DNA of 46,221 nucleotides from an uncultured Verrucomicrobiota bacterium (GTDB lineage Bacteria > Verrucomicrobiota > Kiritimatiellia > CAIVKH01). The DNA is taken from contig CALMYG010000131.1 in NCBI GenBank assembly GCA_937873455.1, positions 1 through 46,221 on the forward strand. Direction: 5' to 3'. Below the pieces are notes generated by a model that worked only from the letters and a program-made list of their open reading frames with translations, was not told where the DNA came from and made no database searches. A program made the position numbers and the translations under genes. Below, one piece after another: positions 35,869-43,505 of this stretch. Position 1 is the first letter of the stretch. Each line of letters begins with the position of its first letter.

Positions 35869-36932
35869 AATCCAAGCAAATTCCCCTGCGCCTTGCGGCG
35901 AGCCGGACTAACCCGCGCGAGCATCCCACTGCAGAAAAACCCCGCCCACTCTGATGATGCGGGCTTATACGCTCGCGCCCAATGGCTATGCGCCCAAGCT
36001 TGCCAGGCCGGCCAGCCCAAGTGCGCCGAATTACGGCACACCTGAAACCACACCATAGCCGCAGCCCAACGAAGTCCCTCGACCGGAAAAACCCGTCGTT
36101 GTCCATTCACCTCCTCAAGGCGCACCAGCCAGTCACGCATCGCCGCCAACTCCTCGGCATCATGGGCGCCTCCGCCATTGCCGACCCGGGCGTGAAAGCG
36201 AAGCGTAGCCTCATCCGGAACGTCCTCAAACAAGCGACTTAATTCCTCCCGCAAGCCATCAAGTCGACGACGCAAGGACTCTTGTCCCCGGGTATTGGAT
36301 AGTCCCTCGCGATTGCATCGGTATTCCATCAGCACACGCGGCACATTATCGACATCGGCAACGCGGGCAACTTGCCTGTACAAATCGTAATCAACCGCCG
36401 CCCGCAACTGTTCGTTGTACTGTATACCGTGCTCCTTCAACGTACGCACGTTAAACAAAATAGCATCGTGCGGGGAGGGCATCCCGAACAACAAGTAGGA
36501 TCGCACCGCATCGCGACCCCAAGGCAAACGGGCTACAAATGGCAAAGACCCCCAACCCCGCCACAAAGCCCATCCGCCGCACAAACCCAGTGACGGGTGC
36601 TCGCGCACGTGTCGAAGCGTCCATTCGATACGTTTCCGTCGACAAACGTCATCGGCATCCATGGGAGCCATGAATTCCCCGCGCATCAAGGCCAAACCCC
36701 GGTTGCGGGTCCGCGAGACCCCGAGGTTTTTTTCATTCCGGTACAGCCGGATACGCGGATCACGCATACGTTCCGCCACCGCAAAACTCTCGTCGGTTGA
36801 CCCATCATCAATGATGATCAACTCGAAATCCGCAAAGGTCTGACGCAGAATGCTGTTGATCGCCGACGCCACGGTGCTGGCGTTGTTAAACACCGGCAAG
36901 ATCACGGAAACCGTCGGATTCGGCACAGCCAT
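35865..36932 (-). CDS. Glycosyltransferase GT2
   Basis: The 355-residue protein has VSVILPVFNNASTVASAINSIL, LIIIDDGSTDESF, NLGVSRTRNRGLALMRGEF and MDADDVC, the standard inverting GT2 set. The C-terminal 120 residues are an extension without clear family motifs. GGAAGGAG ends 3 bases before ATG 36932, one of the strongest ribosome binding sites in the window, so this gene may be translated independently of its upstream neighbour 12 bases away. Confidence 0.9.
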   Translation of the reverse strand: MAVPNPTVSVILPVFNNASTVASAINSILRQTFADFELIIIDDGSTDESFAVAERMRDPRIRLYRNEKNLGVSRTRNRGLALMRGEFMAPMDADDVCRRKRIEWTLRHVREHPSLGLCGGWALWRGWGSLPFVARLPWGRDAVRSYLLFGMPSPHDAILFNVRTLKEHGIQYNEQLRAAVDYDLYRQVARVADVDNVPRVLMEYRCNREGLSNTRGQESLRRRLDGLREELSRLFEDVPDEATLRFHARVGNGGGAHDAEELAAMRDWLVRLEEVNGQRRVFPVEGLRWAAAMVWFQVCRNSAHLGWPAWQAWAHSHWARAYKPASSEWAGFFCSGMLARVSPARRKAQGNLLGL

Positions 36933-36944
36933 ATACTCCTTCCA

Positions 36945-37841
36945 TTACGCCAGCAGGGTGCGGATCGCCAAAGGGTCTTTCCACAACAGCGGATATCGGA
37001 GGCCTTTCAGAAGCAAGTGCCGCTTGATGCCCGGACGGGACAGGCGGTTCTTGGCACAAGCATAATAAAAGGCCGTCGGCGGAACCTTCAGGTCGAAAGA
37101 CGCCTTTAGCGTCGCCAGTATGTCATCATCGCGGAGAACAAGACGCAGGTCGCGGATAGCCGCCTCGCCGGCCTCCATCCGCCGGGCCAGCGGGGTGTTG
37201 TCGGGCAGGGTGGAGGAAAATTTTCGCCGCATGTACAACTGATCAATCATCACAAACGAAAACTCCCGATTGGCCAGCAAAATCATGGTCATCCAATCGT
37301 TTGGGCACAAGGGGTGAGCCGTATATACGAAGCCGCCAACAGCGTTCATGGTTTCGCGCGGGTAGCAGGTGCCGGAAGGGGAAACCCCGTAATAAAGAAA
37401 GGGCTTCACGGCGGACGGACCGGAAAAAACTTCATCCAGAGCATAACCGGAAATCTCCAGCATCCGGGCAAAGTCACGAAACAAACTGCGTCCCCACAGC
37501 ACGGTCCGCTCCGGCGTTGGCACGGTGCACAGGGCTCGGTCAACCGTCGTCAAGGCATGCGGCTCCAGAACATCATCGGCGTGGCAAAACAGCACATGCC
37601 GTCCGGCCGCCTCCCTGAGGCAAACATTGTGGTTCTCATACATGGTCACCATGCTTGGATTTCTCAAAACGCGGACCCGGCCGGTGAAGGTTTGTATAAT
37701 TTCCGGCGTGGAATCGGTGGATGCATTATCGACCACCAAGACTTCGAATGGGAAAGGCGCGTTCTGATCACGTGCAGAGGCGATCGCTGCGCCCAGGGTT
37801 CGGGCCCCGTTGTATACCGGTATGGCGATGGTGTAGTTCAT
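36945..37841 (-). CDS. Glycosyltransferase GT2
   Basis: I use ATG 37841, 5 bases after the methyltransferase stop, instead of the overlapping TTG 37850. The 298-residue enzyme carries YTIAIPVYNGARTLGAAIASA, VLVVDNASTDSTPEII and FCHADDVLEP as the DXD-type site, followed by SPSGTCYPRET. No membrane helices are seen. It would add one sugar to the lipid-linked glycan exported by the nearby flippase. Confidence 0.9.
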   Translation of the reverse strand: MNYTIAIPVYNGARTLGAAIASARDQNAPFPFEVLVVDNASTDSTPEIIQTFTGRVRVLRNPSMVTMYENHNVCLREAAGRHVLFCHADDVLEPHALTTVDRALCTVPTPERTVLWGRSLFRDFARMLEISGYALDEVFSGPSAVKPFLYYGVSPSGTCYPRETMNAVGGFVYTAHPLCPNDWMTMILLANREFSFVMIDQLYMRRKFSSTLPDNTPLARRMEAGEAAIRDLRLVLRDDDILATLKASFDLKVPPTAFYYACAKNRLSRPGIKRHLLLKGLRYPLLWKDPLAIRTLLA

Positions 37842-37846
37842 GCGGG

Positions 37847-38563
37847 TCAACGCTTGGGTGCACCGCCCCGCGCACGACCACGAACCAACCGGTCCACTCG
37901 TTCAGCCAGCGCCACCAACAATCCCTGACGTCGCAGGCGCCACTGTTCACACGCACTGGGCATATAATCCGGATGAACCACGCGCGGGATTCGCGGCTCG
38001 GAGCCGGCCTCCGCATCACGCTCGGCGAGAAACAGATTTTGGCGGTACCAAGGCTCTATGCGGTGATCATCCCAGATTTTCCACCGCAACGTATCCCGGC
38101 AGGCAAAACCGCAACGATTAAAGAGTTCCTGCCAATAAACCGGCCACTGGCAGTTCAAGTGGTTTTGCCCTGGTTGCCACTCGTTCGCGGCGGAAAAAAA
38201 CACGCGATCGCCACAGTTGGTTAATTTCCGGACAAACTCCCCGGCGGCCTCCGGCGGGAGATGTTCCGCCACCTCCAGCGAGATGACCAACTCATACGTA
38301 CGCGTCACCTCCCAATCACTTAACAAATTGACGATTCGAATCCGGTCTTCCGGCACATGAAGCTGCTCGGGGGGCAGCGCGACTCCGTCCAACCCGAACA
38401 CATCGGATATGCCCAGATCAAGCGCACTGCGCAGCCAGGTGCCGGTACCGCAACCGACATCCAGTATGCTGGCAGGCAAATGGCCCCCCAACAAAAGGGG
38501 CAATGCCACGACCGGCCCCTTCAGCGAATGCAAATTTTGTTCGTGATCGTAATTGACCTTCAT
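37847..38563 (-). CDS. SAM-dependent methyltransferase
   Basis: The 238-residue protein has the SAM-binding motif SILDVGCGTGTWLRSALDLG and VFGLDG, then LVISLEVAEHLPPEAAGEFV, the Methyltransf_23-like pattern. NEWQPGQNHLNCQWPVYWQELFNRCGF is typical of a group found in glycan loci. It probably methylates a sugar or a chain end, which in some O-antigens stops polymerisation. It follows the flippase after 115 bases and continues directly into the GT2 gene. Confidence 0.88.
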   Translation of the reverse strand: MKVNYDHEQNLHSLKGPVVALPLLLGGHLPASILDVGCGTGTWLRSALDLGISDVFGLDGVALPPEQLHVPEDRIRIVNLLSDWEVTRTYELVISLEVAEHLPPEAAGEFVRKLTNCGDRVFFSAANEWQPGQNHLNCQWPVYWQELFNRCGFACRDTLRWKIWDDHRIEPWYRQNLFLAERDAEAGSEPRIPRVVHPDYMPSACEQWRLRRQGLLVALAERVDRLVRGRARGGAPKR

Positions 38564-38678
38564 TTTACCCGTCCCATCGCGGCAACCAGACGGAGCAAGA
38601 ATAACAGAAATGCCAGGTTTTGGCCTGAAAAAACCATTGTGCTCGTTGGTCCAACTTCGTTCCTACAGCCTGCATGGA

Positions 38679-40139
38679 TTAATTTGTACACGTCGCGCGG
38701 GGAGGCTTTATCAGGTGCCAAGCCCGCCAACCGCAACCGATCGTTATGACCATCGTTACCAATACGGAGGCAAGGATCCATCCACGCCCCTGACCCACCA
38801 GCAGAAAGAAATAAACAATCCCCCCAGATGCGTACAGCCAAACCATAAGCTTTTTAGCGGAGGGGGACCACGTAAACCCGGTCAATCGCCGGGCGATCAC
38901 CAACGAAACCGCCACATAGATCAATGAAGAGACCACGTAAACGATCGCCGCGCCTTCTAGACCGCCCCACCGGATAGCCGGATAACTTAAGGCCAGGGTT
39001 ATGGCCGCATAACATCCCTCCGCTCGCGCCGTAATGCGCGGGCGGTTCATTGCAAGCGGCATATAAGCCAACGGCCAGGCAAGCGCCCGCAGCATAATGC
39101 CTGCCGTCATCCAGCGGGCGGCGGGAACAGCCATGGCAAACTCCGCCGTGTAAAGCAGGCGAAGGATAAGCGGGGCGGCCACCGCGCACGCCAACATGCC
39201 TGGCAACAAAAGGATCAACCCAATCTCGACTTGCTCGTTCACCTTTTGATTCAATGCCTGATGATCACCGGACAAGGCGCTAATTCGGGGAAAAAAATCC
39301 GTCCCCATGGCCTGCAGAATCATGCTCCCGTAGAACGAGGACAAGGTCCACGCGGCTTGATACAATCCTGTCGCATCCAAACCCGCAAAACGCAAAAGAT
39401 ACAAGCGTATGCCGTATGCGGTCCCAGCCATAAACAGGGCGGTGGCCATGAATCCAAACCCCAACCTGATCAGTGACGCAAAACCATCCGCAAATTGCCG
39501 AAGACTTACCGTCACCCTTGGCGGGTGTAAACGGCGATAGAACCAAAGCGCGGCCAAGCCGGAACACAAGGCCTGACCCAGAAAAGCCGGGGCTATACCG
39601 TCTTTGCGCAGAAAATAAATCAAGATAACCCCGGTTATCGCTCCCGTCAGGGTGCCCCAAGCGCTGGCCATAACCAGCCGGTCGATCTTCCGCATGCCTT
39701 GCATGATGACAAGCGGAGCCCCGCTGGCAATGGTGACCATCAGCGAGGCCGCCAGAAACGGCATGGCCGCCGACAAAACGTTTCCACCGGCCATTCCCGC
39801 CTCCAGCGGAACCCGAACCAACAAGAACGCCGCGCCGCCGACAATCCCGAGAACGATGCTGACCCCGATCTGCACGTACATGGCCCGGGCCAGGGCATTT
39901 CGGTCATCACGGCCAGCCAAAGCAGCGATTTGACGTACACCGCTCCCCGCCGTACCCAACCCAAACAGGCTCTCCCCCAAATTCAAGAACGAGGCGTAAA
40001 CACTGAACAACCCGGTTCCAGAAGCACCCAACAAAACGGCTACAACTTTTGCCTGAACAATGCCCACCACCAGGCGAACACCTTGAAGTCCGCCCATCAT
40101 GCCGGATGAAACCAATATTTGGCGGTACGAATTGCTCAT
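38679..40139 (-). CDS. O-antigen flippase, Wzx/WzxE-like (MOP superfamily)
   Basis: ATG 40139 gives 486 residues; an in-frame TTG at 40169 would add ten. The protein is hydrophobic with about 12 to 14 helices. SYRQILVSSGMMGGLQGVRLVVGIVQAKVVAVLLG and SGTGLFSVYASFLNLGESLFGLG closely resemble the WzxE/O-antigen translocase group. It moves undecaprenyl-diphosphate-linked oligosaccharides across the inner membrane. It heads the minus-strand run of one methyltransferase and four glycosyltransferases, probably its own repeat-unit set. It belongs to a different flippase subgroup from the 5221 gene. Confidence 0.92.
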   Translation of the reverse strand: MSNSYRQILVSSGMMGGLQGVRLVVGIVQAKVVAVLLGASGTGLFSVYASFLNLGESLFGLGTAGSGVRQIAALAGRDDRNALARAMYVQIGVSIVLGIVGGAAFLLVRVPLEAGMAGGNVLSAAMPFLAASLMVTIASGAPLVIMQGMRKIDRLVMASAWGTLTGAITGVILIYFLRKDGIAPAFLGQALCSGLAALWFYRRLHPPRVTVSLRQFADGFASLIRLGFGFMATALFMAGTAYGIRLYLLRFAGLDATGLYQAAWTLSSFYGSMILQAMGTDFFPRISALSGDHQALNQKVNEQVEIGLILLLPGMLACAVAAPLILRLLYTAEFAMAVPAARWMTAGIMLRALAWPLAYMPLAMNRPRITARAEGCYAAITLALSYPAIRWGGLEGAAIVYVVSSLIYVAVSLVIARRLTGFTWSPSAKKLMVWLYASGGIVYFFLLVGQGRGWILASVLVTMVITIGCGWRAWHLIKPPRATCTN

Positions 40140-40421
40140 GGGTTGGGAGGGGACTTCGATCTTGCTCAATCGCTGAAGACAGACGCTACATTACGTACAC
40201 AGCATCATAATCCAGATCGCGTAGCGGGCACAAACCCAGAATCATCGTATTGTTAACATTCCTGTTAAAAGAAGCTGATTATGTTCGCCAAAAGCCCAAA
40301 ATATGACTTTTTTGTAAACGATCTGTTTATAGGGTAACCTTGCGCCACTGGAGTTGAAATTAATAAGAACCTTGACCACATCGCGACGATTCGCTTTTCT
40401 GTAAGCGAGGAATGGTAATCC
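40140..40421. promoter_or_regulatory. Divergent AT-rich intergenic region
   Basis: The 282 bases between the flippase and the SGNH gene form the longest gene-free stretch, and they are AT-rich. They include TTTTTTGTAAACGATCTGTTTATAG near 40308-40332 and the palindrome TGTTAACA near 40254-40261, followed by a second TGTTAA. Promoters for both directions are expected. I do not assign exact -35/-10 boxes. Confidence 0.4.
40391..40412 (+). promoter_or_regulatory. Hairpin abutting the ribosome binding site of the SGNH gene
   Basis: TCGCTT (40391-40396) and AAGCGA (40403-40408) form a perfect 6-pair stem with a 6-base loop. Its 3' arm runs into AGGAA (40408-40412), the likely Shine-Dalgarno sequence 9 bases before ATG 40422. 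The stem could modulate ribosome access. This is inferred from sequence alone. Confidence 0.4.
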
Positions 40422-42470
40422 ATGAAGATCCAACACGCACTTTTTATCGTATGCATCTTGCTGGGCGGCCTGTCAAACAGCCAGGCCCAATTGAGCGTCT
40501 TGTGCATCGGCGACAGCATTACCGAGGGGGTCTATGTATCGACCCCCTACCCCACGCGCCTGGCCCGCAATACCGGTTACCGCGTGATCAATGCGGGGAT
40601 TGGCGGGGAACGGGCGGCACGGGGGCTGGAGCGTATTGATGCTTTACTTCAAGAGCACAAACCCAGTCACGTGCTGATTCTTTTCGGAACCAATGACATT
40701 TTGAGCCCGAGCCAGGATTTGCGCGCTTCGGCCAATGCGGTCTTGGGCATGGCCCAACGCGCCCTCGCCCGTGGCGTGATCCCGGTGGTCGGCACCGCTC
40801 CGCCCATGGTTAATCCACGCGCCTGGAACATGCCCCGGGTGCGCACCTTTAACAATTACGTTCGCTCGCTGGCCGCCACGCATCGTTTGCGGCTTGCGGA
40901 TATTCAGTCGGCGTTCGGCACGGGGGGCGGGTTGATCATCTCCGACGGCTTTCATCCGAACGACAACGGCATGGAAGTCATCGCCCGTACCTTTGCCGGG
41001 CGGGTATCCCCCAACGATATTCCCTTGCCCACCGCACCCGCCCTCGTCACCCCCACGGGCTTGATTCCCTTCGCTTTGCGCCCGACCTTCACCTGGCAAC
41101 CGGGGGCTCACGCCTCCTCCCATGTCCTGTATCTTTACCAGAACGGTACGCTTTATCATCGCACCGAAACCACGGCCACCACTTGGACGGCAACCTTTGA
41201 CCTGCCGTGCGCAGCGTACACGTGGACCGTGCGGGGTAAGAACGGTCGCGGCGAAGGCCCGGAGGCTTCGCGCGCCGCTCTCTATTTCCAGGAAGCGGCC
41301 TGCTGCATTCCCATAACCCCTACCGGCCTCCACCAGGAATTAATCGGCGCGGGACAGGTAGCCTACCTCCTGGATGCAGACGCATGCGCCACGGAATACC
41401 AACTATGGATTCAGCGCAATGGGCAGACATGGTCCACCAACTGGCATGTTGCCGCTGCCGGCAATCCGGCGCGTATTGTCGTGGAAGGGCATACCGCAGG
41501 AGCCTACCGCTGGTGGGTGCGGGGTCAAAGCGCTGACGGCATTAGCGCATGGACCGCCGGTCCTACGTTTAACTTTGGCACCCCCATTCCGGTTGAGCCC
41601 GCGGGCCGTCAACTGAGCGCCCCTGAAACCTGGGTATGGAATGACCTCACCTCCGATCTGGCGGAGCGCTATCACATTTGGCTTAAAGGCGGGGAGTCGT
41701 TTGTCTGGTCAGGTTGGATCAGCCATCCCAACACCTACGCAACGGGCGCCAACCTCCGGGCGACGACGCTCACCGGCCTGCCGTCATTACCCTACGGCGT
41801 TTACACCTGGTGGATGCAGTCGCAGGATGCTTCCGGGTCAAGCGCGTGGTCCGGTCCGCGCACGTTCACCCTGGGCCAACCGATTCCAATCGCTCCAACC
41901 GGGACCATCTCCTCCTTCGCAACGCTGGTATGGGATGACCAAGCCACACAAGATGCCACCTGGTATCAACTATGGGTCAGCCGGAACGGAACCCATTTTC
42001 ATTCGGAATGGATTAAGTGGGAAAACACCATGGAGGAGGAAGGGCTCAAGCGGAGCTATCCGGTTCCCGCAACATCCGCCTACGGTCAATACTCCTTCTG
42101 GGTCCGCGCCTATAAGCCGCAGGGCATCGGCCCATGGTCGTCCGCGCTTTCCTTTAATCGTGGTTATGCTCAACCCGTCGAGCCTTATGGCCCTACCGCA
42201 TACGGCGTACGTCGATTTAGTTGGGATGATACGCAATCATCCGATGGAACCTGGTTCAGGATCTGGATCAATCGTAACGGTGTGACGTTCTGGAACGGGT
42301 GGTTTAATCGCGTAACGGATGCCGTACAAGAATCCGACGCCTTGTGGTCCGTGCAGCTTCCTTCGCATGTAACCCTGCCTCCGGGTGAATACACCTGGTG
42401 GATCATGCCATGGAATCCTTCCGGCATGGCGGTATGGTCGGATGGCAATTCTTTCAGCGTACTGCCTTAG
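40422..42470 (+). CDS. Secreted SGNH/GDSL hydrolase with five C-terminal repeats
   Basis: The 682-residue protein has a signal peptide (about residues 1-22, ending SQA). The SGNH domain has GDSIT (Ser32), NAGIGGE for the oxyanion Gly, GTND (Asn91) and DGFHPN (Asp175, His178), a complete catalytic set. Such enzymes remove O-acetyl or other acyl esters from glycans. From residue 207 to the end there are five units of 84-100 residues resembling fibronectin type III or similar beta-sandwiches, each ending in YTWW-type strands. The protein is likely surface-exposed or secreted and could de-esterify or bind the polysaccharide. It forms its own transcription unit. Confidence 0.9.
   Translation: MKIQHALFIVCILLGGLSNSQAQLSVLCIGDSITEGVYVSTPYPTRLARNTGYRVINAGIGGERAARGLERIDALLQEHKPSHVLILFGTNDILSPSQDLRASANAVLGMAQRALARGVIPVVGTAPPMVNPRAWNMPRVRTFNNYVRSLAATHRLRLADIQSAFGTGGGLIISDGFHPNDNGMEVIARTFAGRVSPNDIPLPTAPALVTPTGLIPFALRPTFTWQPGAHASSHVLYLYQNGTLYHRTETTATTWTATFDLPCAAYTWTVRGKNGRGEGPEASRAALYFQEAACCIPITPTGLHQELIGAGQVAYLLDADACATEYQLWIQRNGQTWSTNWHVAAAGNPARIVVEGHTAGAYRWWVRGQSADGISAWTAGPTFNFGTPIPVEPAGRQLSAPETWVWNDLTSDLAERYHIWLKGGESFVWSGWISHPNTYATGANLRATTLTGLPSLPYGVYTWWMQSQDASGSSAWSGPRTFTLGQPIPIAPTGTISSFATLVWDDQATQDATWYQLWVSRNGTHFHSEWIKWENTMEEEGLKRSYPVPATSAYGQYSFWVRAYKPQGIGPWSSALSFNRGYAQPVEPYGPTAYGVRRFSWDDTQSSDGTWFRIWINRNGVTFWNGWFNRVTDAVQESDALWSVQLPSHVTLPPGEYTWWIMPWNPSGMAVWSDGNSFSVLP
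41040..42467 (+). repeat. Five tandem beta-sandwich repeats within the SGNH protein
   Basis: Five diverged units cover residues about 207-290, 297-386, 387-485, 486-580 and 583-682. Each has a WVW/FSWDD-type strand near its start, a YQLWISRNG-like strand in the middle, and a Tyr-x-Trp/Phe-Trp strand, then xxAWSxxxxFxxG at its end. They are alike in protein but not in DNA, so the duplication is old. Confidence 0.75.
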
Positions 42471-42496
42471 TGGATCCGCGCAGACCGGGGATCCAC
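42470..42496 (+). terminator. Possible hairpin terminator after SGNH gene
   Basis: GTGGATCC (42470-42477) and GGATCCAC (42489-42496) form a perfect 8-pair stem with an 11-base loop directly at the stop codon. No T tract follows, so it would be an atypical terminator or an mRNA-stabilising hairpin. Confidence 0.4.
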
Positions 42497-42695
42497 CCCC
42501 CGACTTCGCCGGGAATTAGATTCTTCCCATTTCATGCCACGTCCTCAATAAACATGCCCACCCCTCACGCGCGGGTCCCAACCACGCTGTATATCATCAA
42601 ACTGTTCGTAATCGTATTTACATGGAATACTTTATTCTTCGCGAACCGAAAGACAAACTTTGCGCGGCGCGCTCGGGGATGGGTGCATCCCTGAA
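42497..42695. other. Intergenic region between convergent genes
   Basis: About 200 bases between the SGNH gene hairpin and the end of the GT2 gene on the opposite strand. It is AT-richer near 42585-42660. I see no gene, RNA or clear terminator in it. Confidence 0.5.
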
Positions 42696-43499
42696 CTAAT
42701 GACGGGTTGATTTTCGCGCCATGAGGCTGTAGGCGCCGACGATTCCCCAACGCACGCCGAGATGAATCAGGGCCTGGGGCGAAAACCGTCCGGCGTCGGC
42801 CACGGCCGCCTCGTATTCTTCCCGGAACTGGCGCCGGAAATGCGTGCCGCTGATCGAGGCGGCATGCCAGCGAAAGTCGGCCAGCGGCGGTCCGGGAATG
42901 ACGAAGCCCCCGCCGCACCGCCACAAACGCAGGATGTATTCGTAATCCCACGCGGCTTTCAGGTCCTCGCGCAACCCGCCGACACGGAGCATGGCCTCGC
43001 GGCGAAAAAACATGGCGGGCTGGGAAATATAATTGATGCACTGGATGGTGAAACGCGACGAAAACGGGAAAAATGCCTCCTTGAACCGGGTAATGCCCCG
43101 GCGGATTTCCCGGTCCTCTTCGTCGATGATCCGGCAGCGCCCAAAGCCCAACGCGCGTTCCGGAAACGCGGCGCATGCCGCCACCACCCGGGTCAAGGCG
43201 TCCGGCGCATACACATCGTCGGCATTGAGCCACGCCACGACATCGCCGTTCGCCCGGCGCAACCCCTTGTTGATCGCGGAAGCCGGCCCCTGATCCGGTT
43301 CGACGATCAGCACATCAATGGCGTCGCGATACGCCGCCAGGATTTCCCGGGAGCGATCGGTGCTGCCGCCATCCACCACGATGTACTCCAGCGCAACGCC
43401 CCGATTCCGTTGTTCACGGATGCTTTCCAGCGTGCGCTCGAGGAAGCGTTCGCCATTCCAGTTGGGCGTGATGACGGTAATGGCGGGATTCGACGTCAT
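42696..43499 (-). CDS. Glycosyltransferase GT2
   Basis: The 267-residue enzyme has ITVITPNWNGERFLERTLESI, YIVVDGGSTDRS, QGPASAINKGLRRANGDVVAWLNADDVYAP and YISQPAMFFRREAM, a standard GT2 set with an ADD metal site. The segment WDYEYILRLWRCGGG supplies the acid-base region. It lies 6 bases downstream of the SGNH/TPR gene and is probably cotranscribed. It should add a sugar in the cytoplasm, with unknown specificity. Confidence 0.9.
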   Translation of the reverse strand: MTSNPAITVITPNWNGERFLERTLESIREQRNRGVALEYIVVDGGSTDRSREILAAYRDAIDVLIVEPDQGPASAINKGLRRANGDVVAWLNADDVYAPDALTRVVAACAAFPERALGFGRCRIIDEEDREIRRGITRFKEAFFPFSSRFTIQCINYISQPAMFFRREAMLRVGGLREDLKAAWDYEYILRLWRCGGGFVIPGPPLADFRWHAASISGTHFRRQFREEYEAAVADAGRFSPQALIHLGVRWGIVGAYSLMARKSTRH

Positions 43500-43505
43500 G
43501 GCAGG

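Noticed and set aside
38592..38650. CAGG/CCTG hairpin with an adjacent A/T run, considered as a terminator between the flippase and methyltransferase genes
   Set aside because: The T run precedes rather than follows the stem on the transcribed strand, and the stem has only four pairs.
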